From: an uncultured Pseudomonadota bacterium
Lineage (GTDB): Bacteria > Pseudomonadota > Gammaproteobacteria > Methylococcales > Methylomonadaceae
Direction: 5' to 3'
Length of the DNA: 64,000 bases
Assembly (NCBI GenBank): GCA_903918375.1
Contig: CAIXED010000011.1
Location: forward strand, 44,392-108,391
Below the pieces are notes generated by a model. It saw only the letters and a list, made by a program, of their open reading frames with translations, was not told where the DNA came from and did not search any database. This document shows positions 44,326-53,080 of the stretch, piece by piece (the stretch's first letter is position 1; every line of letters begins with the position of its first letter). A program made the position numbers and the translations under genes.

Positions 44326-46032
44326 TTAGGGCGAGTTGGGGATAATCTGAGCCGACACGCTGATGGCGAGTAAGGCTTGATCAATGATGTCGTCGCTATT
44401 GGCGGCTAAAGAAACATCAATCGCTTGGTTGAATTTGGCTAAGCCGCTGTTGCTGCGAGCAAAGCCAAAGCTGATGTTGGTCGGTTCGGTGGTGATGGAC
44501 AGTGCTTGGATTTGGTTGGCATTGATTGTGACTTGTTGAGGATTAGACGAACACCAGCCGCGTGGCGCTTGGCAGTCTTGGACGAAATCGCTTAGTTCAA
44601 TGTCATAAATCGGCAGATTGCTTGGATAATCTTGATGATGCTGTTTTTGTTGGCGCAAGGCATTGAGTAATTCGGGGTTGAGATAATCGATATACAGGCC
44701 GTGAGCGGTTAAGGTTTGGCTGTCACCGAGGGCTAGTTGCAGCGGGGCGTTGAAAAGCTCGGCTGCTGGTGGCCAATTGATTTCGCTATTGTCTTGGCCA
44801 TTAAACTGGCTAATCGAGCTGTCCAAAATTGCATCAATCATGCTGATGACGTAGTTTTTATAGTCTGAGTGATGCTCGCTAAAGGTTTTTCGCGGCATAG
44901 CGTTTAATGCCACTCGATGCCAATCTTGATAAACCTGCCAACGACCATCAATCTGTTTCATCCGACAACTTTCCAAATAAGCACCGCCATTGGCGATTGT
45001 GCCATTCGCGGTGTAATGCAGATGTTTGCCTAAACTAAAATCACTAATGCCGCGAAACGGGTCAAAGCAGCGGTCGAAAATGCCATGTTCTGGATCGCAG
45101 TAGGGAATATGGTTGCCATCTAGCTGATTATTACTTGGGTCGTGGTGATCGTTGCAGCAACGGCTACATAAATCATTGCTGTCAATACATTGGCTGTCGA
45201 TGCCATTGGTTTGGCAGCCGCGGTCTTTAATAACCCAATCGCCAGTTTGATCAATAAACTGTTTTTTTAGCGGGTCCCATTGCCCATGCGCCGCTGTGTA
45301 AGCAGGGCCGCGACTGCTAAAAGCGCAGTTGCAAGCAACGGTGGTGAATTGTTCTTGTCTTAGCAATTTGCCCGCTAGGTTATAGGTATAAGCGTTGATT
45401 TGATTGTGGGGCGTATTCAGGGCGATGGTTTGGCGTTGATTGCCGGTTTCGCTGCCGATAGTGGCAATGTCTTCTTGCTTACTCGGTGTGTAGTGAATGT
45501 CAGGGTGAATCACTGAATTGCTGTCGTGTCGGTCAGCCAGTTCAGCCGTTACATTCGGGGAAATCGCGGCAATGATGGTTTGCAATTGTAGATGTTGATC
45601 AGCCCAATCGAGGTTGACTGTGACTCGCTTTTGCTCGGGATAGACAGGTAACGGTGTTGGTGGGCTGTAGGTCAAATGTTGCTGATACCAATAGCCATTT
45701 TCCACTGTCCAAGTTAATTGATAGCTGTCGGAATAGCCTGTTACTAAGCCTGCGGGGAATTTTAATAAACCGTCTGCTTTAAGCGCTCCGCCGAGATTGG
45801 TTTCGATGTCGCTGTAAGTAAATTGATTCGCGCTAGCTGTTAATTGGCTAAAGCTTCTTAAATCATCCAGTTTTTGTTGTGCCAGATTCAGGGCAATATT
45901 GCGGGCTTTGGATAAGCGGCTGGCTTGTAAATACAAGTTTTCCAATTTCACTAAAGCCGCCATACCGATGCCTAATACCAAACAGGCGATTAATACTTCA
46001 ATCAGGCCAAAACCGCTTTGTTTAGAAATCAC
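44326..46032 (-). CDS. pilV: PilV-like minor pilin, unusually long
   Basis: This 568-residue protein has a type IV prepilin start, KQSGFGLIEVLIACLVLGIG, with the G/F cleavage site and Glu at +5. Typical PilV proteins are under 250 residues. Here about 350 extra residues follow, including a cysteine-rich patch near 230-320 (CNCAFSS, CSRCCNDHHDP, CDPEHGIFDRC). It starts with GTG and overlaps PilX by 11 bp, with AGGCGG 5 bases upstream. It would sit at the pilus tip complex; the added domain could bind a surface or metal. No pilY1 follows; the operon ends here. Confidence 0.85.
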   Translation of the reverse strand: MISKQSGFGLIEVLIACLVLGIGMAALVKLENLYLQASRLSKARNIALNLAQQKLDDLRSFSQLTASANQFTYSDIETNLGGALKADGLLKFPAGLVTGYSDSYQLTWTVENGYWYQQHLTYSPPTPLPVYPEQKRVTVNLDWADQHLQLQTIIAAISPNVTAELADRHDSNSVIHPDIHYTPSKQEDIATIGSETGNQRQTIALNTPHNQINAYTYNLAGKLLRQEQFTTVACNCAFSSRGPAYTAAHGQWDPLKKQFIDQTGDWVIKDRGCQTNGIDSQCIDSNDLCSRCCNDHHDPSNNQLDGNHIPYCDPEHGIFDRCFDPFRGISDFSLGKHLHYTANGTIANGGAYLESCRMKQIDGRWQVYQDWHRVALNAMPRKTFSEHHSDYKNYVISMIDAILDSSISQFNGQDNSEINWPPAAELFNAPLQLALGDSQTLTAHGLYIDYLNPELLNALRQQKQHHQDYPSNLPIYDIELSDFVQDCQAPRGWCSSNPQQVTINANQIQALSITTEPTNISFGFARSNSGLAKFNQAIDVSLAANSDDIIDQALLAISVSAQIIPNSP

Positions 46033-47146
46033 GCCAACCGCCTGCCAATAAACCGATAGCGCCGTTGGTTGGGCTGTTGGGATGGTCGAGGATGGTTGAA
46101 TAATCGCTCCAAACCAGTTTTAGGCTATTGCCTTGGTTGATGCTTAAATTTTGGTTGCTGAATAAACCGCCTAAGATGCTGGCGTTGTTTTCGATGCTGA
46201 TTTGTTGCGGCGATTGGTCGCCAAACATCAGCACATAACCGACAATCTGGCTGTTGGCTTTAAGTTGCAACGGCACATTGTTAAGTACCAAAATCACTAC
46301 TTGTGGATCAAAGCCGCTGGTGTCAAGTTGGTCGCTTTGTCCGGCTTGGTCGATCACACAACTGCCGCTGCCTTCTACCCAATATAAACCCGCGGCTTGG
46401 TTGAGGGATTGGCATTGTTCTGGGCTAATTAGTTTGGCCTTTTCTTTTAACCAGTTGGCTTGATTGTTGGAATAGCCGAATAAATAAGCCAACAAGTCGG
46501 GGAAATTAGCGCCGACATTTTGAACCAGATCCAAATCAGTTGTTAAAGGATTACTGCAATTTTGATTGGTTAAATCAAGCGCTTGGCAACGTAAAGAAGC
46601 ACTGTTCAAGTTGATAGCGTCACGACTCCAAATCGATACCGGTACGCCAATGCCACCACCATTAGGATTAACTGCAATTTGTAACGGCGTTTCTGCATTG
46701 AGGGTACCAGCCACTATCAAAGCCGCAGCGGGAGAGCTATTAGTCAGCCAAGGACTAAAGCCGATGTATTGATGTAGGTCGATGTTAGCGGTTTTGTCAT
46801 CTGAACTGGCTTTGGCATTCACTTCAGTAATGGTTTGGCCATCGACAGATTGTTGGCTGATTTGAGCGCAAAAGGTTTGGTTACTCCAGTCGGCTTTATT
46901 ATTGAGTTGGCAGGGCGTGTCGGTGGCATTGTTTTTATAAGCCGCTAGTGCTTGATTTACCGCAGCTTCTGCTTGAGCAAAGGCGCTGTAATAACGGTAT
47001 TGATTACCAGCAATCGCTTGTTCCAGCACTGCCTGTTTAGCGGCATACATCACCACTAAACTAGTGCAAAGCAGCAAAATTAAGGCAGTCGCCAAACTGA
47101 CGCCACCGTTTTGTTGGTTGATAGCGTTATTGGCAAATAGGCGCAT
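46022..47146 (-). CDS. pilX: PilX-like minor pilin
   Basis: This 374-residue protein has the PilX/GspK-type N-terminus NGGVSLATALILLLCTSLVVMYAA, a signal-anchor without the Glu at +5 that other pilins carry, which is normal for PilX. A central part rich in Asn/Gln and a few cysteines follows. I chose the ATG at 47146; a longer frame to 47191 would overlap PilW by 65 bp. It overlaps PilW by 20 bp and PilV by 11 bp, so the genes are coupled. It should help minor-pilin complex assembly. Confidence 0.82.
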   Translation of the reverse strand: MRLFANNAINQQNGGVSLATALILLLCTSLVVMYAAKQAVLEQAIAGNQYRYYSAFAQAEAAVNQALAAYKNNATDTPCQLNNKADWSNQTFCAQISQQSVDGQTITEVNAKASSDDKTANIDLHQYIGFSPWLTNSSPAAALIVAGTLNAETPLQIAVNPNGGGIGVPVSIWSRDAINLNSASLRCQALDLTNQNCSNPLTTDLDLVQNVGANFPDLLAYLFGYSNNQANWLKEKAKLISPEQCQSLNQAAGLYWVEGSGSCVIDQAGQSDQLDTSGFDPQVVILVLNNVPLQLKANSQIVGYVLMFGDQSPQQISIENNASILGGLFSNQNLSINQGNSLKLVWSDYSTILDHPNSPTNGAIGLLAGGWRDF

Positions 47147-47825
47147 TGCCGCTGGGGTCGTAAATAGGGTTACGCAGACTAAGTGATTCACTTAGATTGA
47201 GGCTGACGCTGGGATCGCTGACTAAGTAGCCGCTTAAATGGATTTCGATATTGCAATCGATTAAATGCTGTTGTTGTCCGATGCGTTGAGGGTAGGGGAT
47301 AAAGCTTAACTCGCCGATGTTGATGGTGTTTTCATCACTAATCGACTCCCAATTGCCGCTGTTACAGCTGGTGGCGGTTTTAGCGCCGATTTTGACCGTA
47401 TAGTTTTTGCTGCGAGTGTCGTAGCGACGTTGATAGCCAAAGTATTCGTCTTCATCTAAACGACCATTGGCGTTTTGGTCGCTGGTAAACAAAATGCAGT
47501 TATAAGTTGGGCTGTTATCGATTCTTTCTAGGCTAAACAATCGCTTATTGTTGTTGGTATCGTAAATAAACGGATTCCATTCGCCGCTGCCGATTAGCAA
47601 CGATAGCCCAGCGGGATCAAGATAAGCCGCTCGGCGAATTTCACGCACCATTAACAGCATAATGCCGCGTAGCTCTTGGTTTAAACGCAGGGTTTTCAGT
47701 TGATGAAAATCGCTGTTGGCGGTGTTGATGAATAAACCAATCGCTGCCGCGCTTATGATAAAGCCCAGCGTTAAGCTAATCAGTAATTCCAACAAACTAA
47801 AACCTAGTTGACGACTTAATTGCAT
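47127..47825 (-). CDS. pilW: PilW-like minor pilin
   Basis: This 232-residue prepilin starts LGFSLLELLISLTLGFIISAAAIGLF, with the leader QLG cut before Phe and Glu at +5. The following helix and the segment LRGIMLLMVREIRRAAYLDP are typical of PilW/ComGF-like proteins. The EF-hand-like DQNANGRLDEDEY near residues 116-128 may bind Ca2+. It overlaps both neighbours (10 bp with FimT and 20 bp with PilX). Confidence 0.87.
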   Translation of the reverse strand: MQLSRQLGFSLLELLISLTLGFIISAAAIGLFINTANSDFHQLKTLRLNQELRGIMLLMVREIRRAAYLDPAGLSLLIGSGEWNPFIYDTNNNKRLFSLERIDNSPTYNCILFTSDQNANGRLDEDEYFGYQRRYDTRSKNYTVKIGAKTATSCNSGNWESISDENTINIGELSFIPYPQRIGQQQHLIDCNIEIHLSGYLVSDPSVSLNLSESLSLRNPIYDPSGNAPICQ

Positions 47826-48346
47826 TTTGGATAGCCACTAAAATCGGATTTATTACTTAAATCGCTGGGATTACAGATTTTGATCCGGCCAAAATCGGAA
47901 CTGGTGACTCTGATTTTGAAATGCTCAGAATACAAAGTCGCACCGCCAGCATTCATGGTGCCGTGGCTGGGGTTAAAGGTAGCGGTGCCATTCCAAGGTT
48001 GGGTTTGGTTAATCGCTATATTGGGAAACGCTGCACTTTGCACCACGCGCTCGACACCATTTAATTGGCAAGCATGGCTTTGTTGGCAATTACACTGAGT
48101 GGTGGAAACCGCGTAACACCAAGTTTGTGCGTTATTGACGGTGAAATCGACTTTGATTGTGGTATTGGTTTTTATTGCTTCTAACTTGGCAAATTGCAGT
48201 TCTGCCGCCAATGTTTCCGCTGCGCCTCGCAAACGGCGTTGTTCGATCAATTGTTGATAAGAGGGCACGGCAATGGTTAGCAACACAGATAGCAATGATA
48301 AAGAGAACATCAATTCTAGTAGCGATAGCCCCTTGAATTTAGTCAT
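47816..48346 (-). CDS. fimT: FimT/GspH-family minor pilin
   Basis: This 176-residue prepilin has the start FKGLSLLELMFSLSLLSVLLTIAVPSYQQL, cleaved before Leu rather than Phe, with Glu at +5. The segment RLRGAAETLAAELQFAKLEAIKTN marks FimT/GspH. The ATG at 48346 follows the PilE stop by 5 bp with GGTAA upstream; a TTG at 48361 would overlap PilE. The C-terminal part has several cysteines. FimT proteins can bind DNA during natural uptake, but that is not evident here. Confidence 0.88.
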   Translation of the reverse strand: MTKFKGLSLLELMFSLSLLSVLLTIAVPSYQQLIEQRRLRGAAETLAAELQFAKLEAIKTNTTIKVDFTVNNAQTWCYAVSTTQCNCQQSHACQLNGVERVVQSAAFPNIAINQTQPWNGTATFNPSHGTMNAGGATLYSEHFKIRVTSSDFGRIKICNPSDLSNKSDFSGYPKCN

Positions 48347-48351
48347 GGCAT

Positions 48352-48804
48352 TTACCAGCAATCAGTAGCGATTTGGCCGTTGCCGCTGCGAGCGGTTTTA
48401 GTGCCGGATTGATCAATAGATAAAGTTTGGCAATGGCTGTCAGCGATTTGAATACCGGTTGCGGTGGCAGTGAGGATGTAGTTGGTTGAGGTAGCAGATT
48501 GAATACTGAGTTGGTAGTAATGGTTAGCGGAAATGGCGCTGGCACTTAGTGTGTAGTGGCCATCGGCATTACAACTGCTATTGCTTGCCAGCGTCGTTGC
48601 ATATTGCAAACAGTTGGCTCGGTATTGTTCTTGCGCCAGTTGCAGGCTGATCAAACTAGCTTGAGCATCGGTGCGGCGGCTTTTGTATAGCTGTTGTTGA
48701 TAAGTGGGTATCGCGATCATGGTGACAATGCTGAAAGCCATCAAAGCCATCATCAGTTCCAGTAAGCTAAAGCCGCTGTGTTTTTGCCAATTGAGTAATT
48801 TCAT
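48352..48804 (-). CDS. pilE: PilE-like minor pilin
   Basis: This 150-residue prepilin starts HSGFSLLELMMALMAFSIVTMIAIPTYQQQL, with the SG/F cleavage and Glu at +5. The following YKSRRTDAQASLISLQLAQEQYRANC is the PilE minor-pilin signature. A cysteine pair near CLQYATTLASNSSC and a C-terminal TDCW could form the disulfide loop. It is the first gene of the operon pilE-fimT-pilW-pilX-pilV. Confidence 0.88.
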   Translation of the reverse strand: MKLLNWQKHSGFSLLELMMALMAFSIVTMIAIPTYQQQLYKSRRTDAQASLISLQLAQEQYRANCLQYATTLASNSSCNADGHYTLSASAISANHYYQLSIQSATSTNYILTATATGIQIADSHCQTLSIDQSGTKTARSGNGQIATDCW

Positions 48805-48853
48805 CGGACATGCCTGGGTTTAAATTCAGGACTAAGTTAGGTTGTCAGTAAAC

Positions 48854-49498
48854 TTAGTCGAGAAGTTTAAAAATCGCCACGTCGTTAGCAAAAAAATTTA
48901 ATTCGGCTTGATAGTGTTTAGCCAGCCATTGCAGGGTTTCGCGGCTAAAAAAACTGATATGAGTTGGGTCGTTTTTATAGTGCCAACGGCCAAACGCTTC
49001 AGCATCAATCACCAGTTTAGTCATGATTGCTAAATGGCCTTGTGGTTTTAATAGGCTAAACAGACGCTGAAACTCACGTTGTGGATTGCGAAAATGTTCA
49101 ACCACTTCGGTGCAGGTGACAAAATGGTAAGTAATTTCTAAGCGTTCGGGATGATTGGCATAAAACAAATCGTACAAACTCATCGTATGACCGGCTTTAG
49201 TTAGCATTTCTGCCAACACTGGGCCTGGACCACAACCAAAATCCAAGCCATTTTTAGGCGATTTTAATTGCGCTAATAACGGTTCCGCTAGGCGCGATAA
49301 AAACTGTCGATAACCAAGGTCGGTTGCTTGATTTTGGTGTAAGTCGTAAATGGCTTTTTCTGTTGCTAAATCAAGCTGTTGTTGATGATTGACGAACACT
49401 AAATAACAGTTTTCACAACGCCAATAATCGCGTTTTTTGTCACGATGAAAATGACTGATTTTTAGATTATTACAAAGTGGGCAGTGAGATAAATTCAT
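48854..49498 (-). CDS. class I SAM-dependent methyltransferase with zinc-ribbon N-terminus
   Basis: This 214-residue protein starts MNLSHCPLCNNLKISHFH and carries a second CENC pair near residue 33, giving a four-cysteine zinc ribbon. A Rossmann methyltransferase domain follows with SAM motif I LDFGCGPGPVLAEML (about residues 80-94) and the post-motif TEVVEHFRNP. The substrate is unknown. I chose the ATG at 49498; a longer frame adds an unlikely tail over the tRNA promoter. It lies upstream of the minor-pilin operon, 50 bp away, on the same strand. Confidence 0.86.
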   Translation of the reverse strand: MNLSHCPLCNNLKISHFHRDKKRDYWRCENCYLVFVNHQQQLDLATEKAIYDLHQNQATDLGYRQFLSRLAEPLLAQLKSPKNGLDFGCGPGPVLAEMLTKAGHTMSLYDLFYANHPERLEITYHFVTCTEVVEHFRNPQREFQRLFSLLKPQGHLAIMTKLVIDAEAFGRWHYKNDPTHISFFSRETLQWLAKHYQAELNFFANDVAIFKLLD

Positions 49499-49517
49499 AA
49501 GGAATAGTCTGTAAGGC

Positions 49518-49545
49518 TTGACAGCACTGGGTTTTACTGTAGAAT
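49518..49545 (+). promoter_or_regulatory. sigma70-type promoter of tRNA-Asp
   Basis: A consensus -35 box TTGACA (49518-49523) is followed by a 16-bp spacer and TAGAAT (49540-49545). The tRNA begins 18 bp after the -10 box. It overlaps the upstream region of the divergent methyltransferase gene. Confidence 0.75.
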
Positions 49546-49562
49546 TCGCGGCTTCCAACTGC

Positions 49563-49639
49563 GGAGCGGTAGTTCAGTTGGTTAGAATACCGGCCTGTCA
49601 CGCCGGGGGTCGCGGGTTCGAGTCCCGTCCGCTCCGCCA
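49563..49639 (+). tRNA. tRNA-Asp (GTC)
   Basis: The sequence folds as a cloverleaf, with the acceptor GGAGCGG pairing with CCGCTCC, a D-arm AGTTCAGTTGGTTAG, an anticodon arm with GTC at 49597-49599, a T-arm GCGGGTTCGAGTCCCGT, and an encoded CCA at 49637-49639. It differs from the E. coli tRNA-Asp at only a few positions. It stands alone. Confidence 0.98.
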
Positions 49640-49685
49640 ATCAATTGCTAACTTTAATCAGTTAAGCGCATTTGCTGTAAAGTCC

Positions 49686-50849
49686 TTAAATTTTCACCAA
49701 AATCTTCAACAATAGCGCACTCAATAAAGCACAGCTGGCTGAAAAGCCAAATGCTATTAAGGGTGATGCAGACTGATACAAACCACCAAAAATCAATGAC
49801 GCTGGCAGCAAAAATGCCCCTGCAACTAAATTAAACCAACCAAATGCCGTGCCGCGTAAATTGGCTGGCGCTAAATCTGCAACTAAGGCTTTTTCTACGC
49901 CTTCAGTGGCAGCCATAAATAAGCCATAAAAACCAAACAAAGCTATCAGCATCCAGCTTTTGTCTACGGTTAGACCTAAACCCAAATAAAACAGAGCATA
50001 AGCAATATAGCCCCAAAATAATAAGCGAGTGCGGCCGATGCGATCTGAAAGCGCTGATAAAGGTGTCGAAAAAATCATCGCTATCGTTGATACCGCAGCC
50101 CATAATAAAGGGATATGCTCAGCGGCTACACCTAACTCTTGCGCTCTGAGCAATAAAAACATATTCGATGAATTGCCCAAGGTAAATAAAGCGACTACTA
50201 GCAAATAGCGTTTAAAAATCCTTGGTAAATTAGCCAAACGCCAATTGAATTTAGTTTGGCTGTGATGGGCTGGTTTGGGTGGTTCCTTAATCGCAAATGT
50301 CAGTGTTAAACATAACAGCGCTGGCACAAATGCCCATAGAAAAATGGTTTTTAACGGCACTGCTGCCGATAACAACGCAAACGCCAGTAACGGTCCTAGT
50401 ACCGATCCCGCATTATCCATCGCTCGATGTAAACCAAACGCTAGACCGCGCTGAGTGGCGTCAACACTGTCCGCCAATAAAGCATCGCGCGGTGAAGAAC
50501 GTAAGCCTTTGCCGACCCGATCAGTAAAACGGATCAATAATAACCAAGGCCAGCTGTTAATAAAGGCAATTAATGGCCGTCCAAATCCAGCCAAGCCATA
50601 ACCTAATACAATCCACGGTTTACTGTGTTGAGTTTTATCGACAATCACCCCAGAAAACAGTTTGAGCAAGCTGGCGGTCGCTTCGGCAACGCCTTCGATT
50701 AAGCCTAAAGTGCGAGGTCCTGCCATTAACACCGATGACAAATACAAAGGAATGATGGGATAAAGCATTTCGCCCGCACTATCATTAACCAAGCTAATTA
50801 ATCCGATTAACCAGACGGTGCGTGGGAGGGTTTTTAGGGCGTTAAACAT
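49686..50849 (-). CDS. MFS transporter
   Basis: This 387-residue protein has about 12 membrane segments. The loop 2-3 motif resembles the MFS signature (GVIVDKTQHSKPWIVLGYGLAGFGR), and the family hallmark RVGKGLRSSPRDALLADSV follows near residues 111-129. That RxGKGxRxxPRDA pattern marks a bacterial MFS subgroup of unknown substrate. It follows the cbiX gene by 4 bp, and the operon SOUL-cbiX-MFS suggests a tetrapyrrole or metal context. No substrate can be named. Confidence 0.87.
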   Translation of the reverse strand: MFNALKTLPRTVWLIGLISLVNDSAGEMLYPIIPLYLSSVLMAGPRTLGLIEGVAEATASLLKLFSGVIVDKTQHSKPWIVLGYGLAGFGRPLIAFINSWPWLLLIRFTDRVGKGLRSSPRDALLADSVDATQRGLAFGLHRAMDNAGSVLGPLLAFALLSAAVPLKTIFLWAFVPALLCLTLTFAIKEPPKPAHHSQTKFNWRLANLPRIFKRYLLVVALFTLGNSSNMFLLLRAQELGVAAEHIPLLWAAVSTIAMIFSTPLSALSDRIGRTRLLFWGYIAYALFYLGLGLTVDKSWMLIALFGFYGLFMAATEGVEKALVADLAPANLRGTAFGWFNLVAGAFLLPASLIFGGLYQSASPLIAFGFSASCALLSALLLKILVKI

Positions 50850-50853
50850 GAAG

Positions 50854-51222
50854 TTACAAAATCGCTTGAAGGGCTTGTTCCATCAAAATCTCTCCAATCT
50901 GCTCCGCAGCGCCTAAATAGGGTGCAATACTGATTTTTACCTGAGGTGATTGTTGTTTAACCGGCTCGATTTCAGCTGGAATATCAGCGGTGACATGGCG
51001 GCCAGCGGATAAAAAATAGGGCATAACGACAATTTCAGTCGCACCGTTAGCGATTAATGCCTGTAAGCCTTCGGGAATCGATGGTTCAGCCAGCTCCAGA
51101 AATGCACAGCTGATTTCGACAAAAGGGTTATCCAGTTGCTTGAGTTGTTGGCATAAAGTTCTAACTTCGTCATTCGATGCCGCACGGCGACTCCCGTGAG
51201 CGACGACCAATAAATGTTTCAT
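50854..51222 (-). CDS. cbiX: CbiX/SirB-type single-domain chelatase
   Basis: This 122-residue protein has the CbiX/SirB core: HLLVVAHGSRRAASNDEVRTL at the N-terminus with the catalytic-type His, then EIVVMPYFLSAGRHVTADIP with a second His near residue 75. Short single-domain forms (CbiXs) insert cobalt, nickel or iron into sirohydrochlorin. The metal cannot be told. It lies between a SOUL-family lipoprotein gene (3 bp upstream) and the MFS gene, on one transcript. Confidence 0.9.
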   Translation of the reverse strand: MKHLLVVAHGSRRAASNDEVRTLCQQLKQLDNPFVEISCAFLELAEPSIPEGLQALIANGATEIVVMPYFLSAGRHVTADIPAEIEPVKQQSPQVKISIAPYLGAAEQIGEILMEQALQAIL

Positions 51223-51225
51223 AAT

Positions 51226-51843
51226 TTAATCTATATCGATGTGGATTTCGTTACGGCGCAAGGCAGGTATTGTCCAAGGTGGATCGTAAGCGGCAGATCG
51301 GGCGATTGATAGCGGAGTGTACTGGTTTGCTTTTAGCCATGACAATAATTGTTGGCTTTTGTCTGTTATACGTTCAGCGTTTAAAGAACCTGAATAAACC
51401 AAAACCGCGACTTTCTTACTGGGAATTTGCTTAATTACAACCATTGGATCGAGTGGTTCTGGTAGTGTTTCCAAGCTGTATTCAGCGGGCATCACAAAGG
51501 CCATTGACCATTTTTGGTTGGTTTTTTGTTGAATAACAGGAGCGGTCATGGCGATTTTTTCACTGATTGCCTCTCTGTAAACCGGTGAAGTCATCGGTAT
51601 TTGTTGTTTTTGGATATTTTTGCCAAAAATATAGCCAGCTAAACGATTAAATCCGATGCTGCCAGAGTTATTGTAGTCACCGTCAATTTCAGTTTCAGCA
51701 ATTATCAACTCTTTATAATTGCGAATTTCAACCTCATCTTGTCGAAAAATCACTTCATAAGCTGCTTGTTCGGTATTGCGTATGCCAACCATTGAGCATC
51801 CTGCTAAAAATAAACTGTTTAAAAATAAAGCGAGTTTTTTCAT
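51226..51843 (-). CDS. SOUL haem-binding family lipoprotein
   Basis: This 205-residue protein has a lipoprotein signal peptide ending FLAGC (Cys16) and a SOUL/HBP fold: YEVIFRQDEVEIRNYKELIIAET, GFNRLAGYIFGKN, IPMTSPVYRE and KIAMTAPVIQQ, then MAFVMPAEYSLETLPEPLDP. Family members bind haem or porphyrins. The likely place is the periplasmic face of a membrane. It heads the operon with cbiX and an MFS transporter, which together concern tetrapyrroles. Confidence 0.92.
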   Translation of the reverse strand: MKKLALFLNSLFLAGCSMVGIRNTEQAAYEVIFRQDEVEIRNYKELIIAETEIDGDYNNSGSIGFNRLAGYIFGKNIQKQQIPMTSPVYREAISEKIAMTAPVIQQKTNQKWSMAFVMPAEYSLETLPEPLDPMVVIKQIPSKKVAVLVYSGSLNAERITDKSQQLLSWLKANQYTPLSIARSAAYDPPWTIPALRRNEIHIDID

Positions 51844-51930
51844 TGCTAGTGTTTGGATTAATAGAATCTAGTATGCCGTGAAATTTTTTTTTGCGGTAGA
51901 TTACGATGCTTGTTGTTACTTGATGTGATT

Positions 51931-52935
51931 ATGAACCCAAAATCTGAATTTAAGCCAGCTTGGTGGCTGAATAGCTGTCATTTACAAACCATTTATCCGG
52001 CTTTGTTTCGACAAGTTGTTGCCCTGCAATTGATTCAACGCCAGCGATTAACCACGCCAGACGGCGATTTTATCGATCTTGATTGGTGTGAATTGCCCGA
52101 CAAACCGTTGGTGATTTTGCTACATGGTTTGGCGGGTAGTTCCAAATCTGGCTATATCAAAGGCTTGCAACGAGCTTTGCTGGATGCTGATTTTGCCAGT
52201 GTCGCGGTTAATTTTCGGGGTTGTAGCGGTGAATTAAATCTTAGAGCGCGTAGTTATCATTCTGGCGAAACCGAGGATATTGATTTTGTTTACCAAAGCT
52301 TGCGGCAACGCTTTCCGCATCGGCCAATGATGGCGGTGGGATTTTCCTTGGGCGGTAATGTGCTGTTGAAATGGTTGGGCGAGCAGGGCGATAAATCCAG
52401 CTTGCTGGCGGCAGTGGCGGTTTCTGTGCCGTTTCAGTTAAATCTATGTGCGACTCGGTTGGATAATGGTTTTTCCAAACTGTATCGCGATTATCTGTTA
52501 CGTGAGCTAAAACAATACATCATCAACAAGCAGCATCATTTAGATAAACTGGGTTTGCATCACGAAGCTGAAAAACTCAAACAGTTGGGTAATCTCAAAC
52601 AGGTGCGGTCTTTTTGGCAATACGATGAGCAAGTGGTGGCGCAATTACATGGTTTTGCTGATGCCACCGATTATTATCAACGCTCAAGCGCCAAGCAATT
52701 TTTAAGCACAATCTGCATTCCAACCTTATTGATCCAAGCCGCAGATGATCCGTTTATGAGCACTGACGTGCCACCCAATCCAGCGCAATTACCAAGCAAT
52801 CTACAATTGGAACTGTGCAAAAACGGCGGTCATGTCGGCTTTGTCAGTAATAGTAAAACCAAAGCGTTTTGTGCCAATTATTGGTTAGACCAACGAATTC
52901 CAAGATTTTTAACCCAAATTTATTCAATGACTTAG
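51931..52935 (+). CDS. YheT-family alpha/beta hydrolase
   Basis: This 334-residue hydrolase has the YheT start KPAWWLNSCHLQTIYPALFR. The oxyanion-region motif LLHGLAGSSKSGYIKGL is near residues 62-78, the nucleophile Ser in GFSLGGNVLLKWLGE (about 139-153), an Asp in QAADDPFMS and a late His in NGGHVGFV. The family is a predicted esterase/lipase of unknown substrate. The ATG at 51931 is preferred to an in-frame TTG at 51910. It is divergent from the SOUL operon. Confidence 0.92.
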   Translation: MNPKSEFKPAWWLNSCHLQTIYPALFRQVVALQLIQRQRLTTPDGDFIDLDWCELPDKPLVILLHGLAGSSKSGYIKGLQRALLDADFASVAVNFRGCSGELNLRARSYHSGETEDIDFVYQSLRQRFPHRPMMAVGFSLGGNVLLKWLGEQGDKSSLLAAVAVSVPFQLNLCATRLDNGFSKLYRDYLLRELKQYIINKQHHLDKLGLHHEAEKLKQLGNLKQVRSFWQYDEQVVAQLHGFADATDYYQRSSAKQFLSTICIPTLLIQAADDPFMSTDVPPNPAQLPSNLQLELCKNGGHVGFVSNSKTKAFCANYWLDQRIPRFLTQIYSMT

Positions 52936-52949
52936 TTGTAAGCCAAATA

Positions 52950-53080
52950 CTTCCGTCTGCCGCGCCGAGTACCGGAGCGCAGGGTTCAAGCGGCGGTCGG
53001 GTGGCTTTTTCTTTGGTTACTTTCTTTTGGCCAAATAAAAGATAGTAACTCGCCTGTCGGTGCAAGAACCGACATCAAAA
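52950..53080. repeat. dispersed non-coding repeat remnant
   Basis: The 258-bp gap between the YheT-type gene and the DUF3683 gene contains the string GTGGCTTTTTCTTTGGTTAC, continuing as CTTTCTTTTGGCCAAA, and a GTCGGT/ACCGAC hairpin at 53056-53073. I recall near-identical strings dispersed in other proteobacterial genomes, but could not check. The reverse-strand frame crossing it (52844-53065) looks like a by-product of the repeat, not a gene. Confidence 0.45.

Noticed and set aside
49518..49715. 65-codon frame across tRNA-Asp
   Set aside because: It reads straight through the tRNA gene and its promoter.
52844..53065. 73-codon minus-strand frame at the repeat before the DUF3683 gene
   Set aside because: Its upstream part is the non-coding repeat and its end lies over the YheT-type gene.
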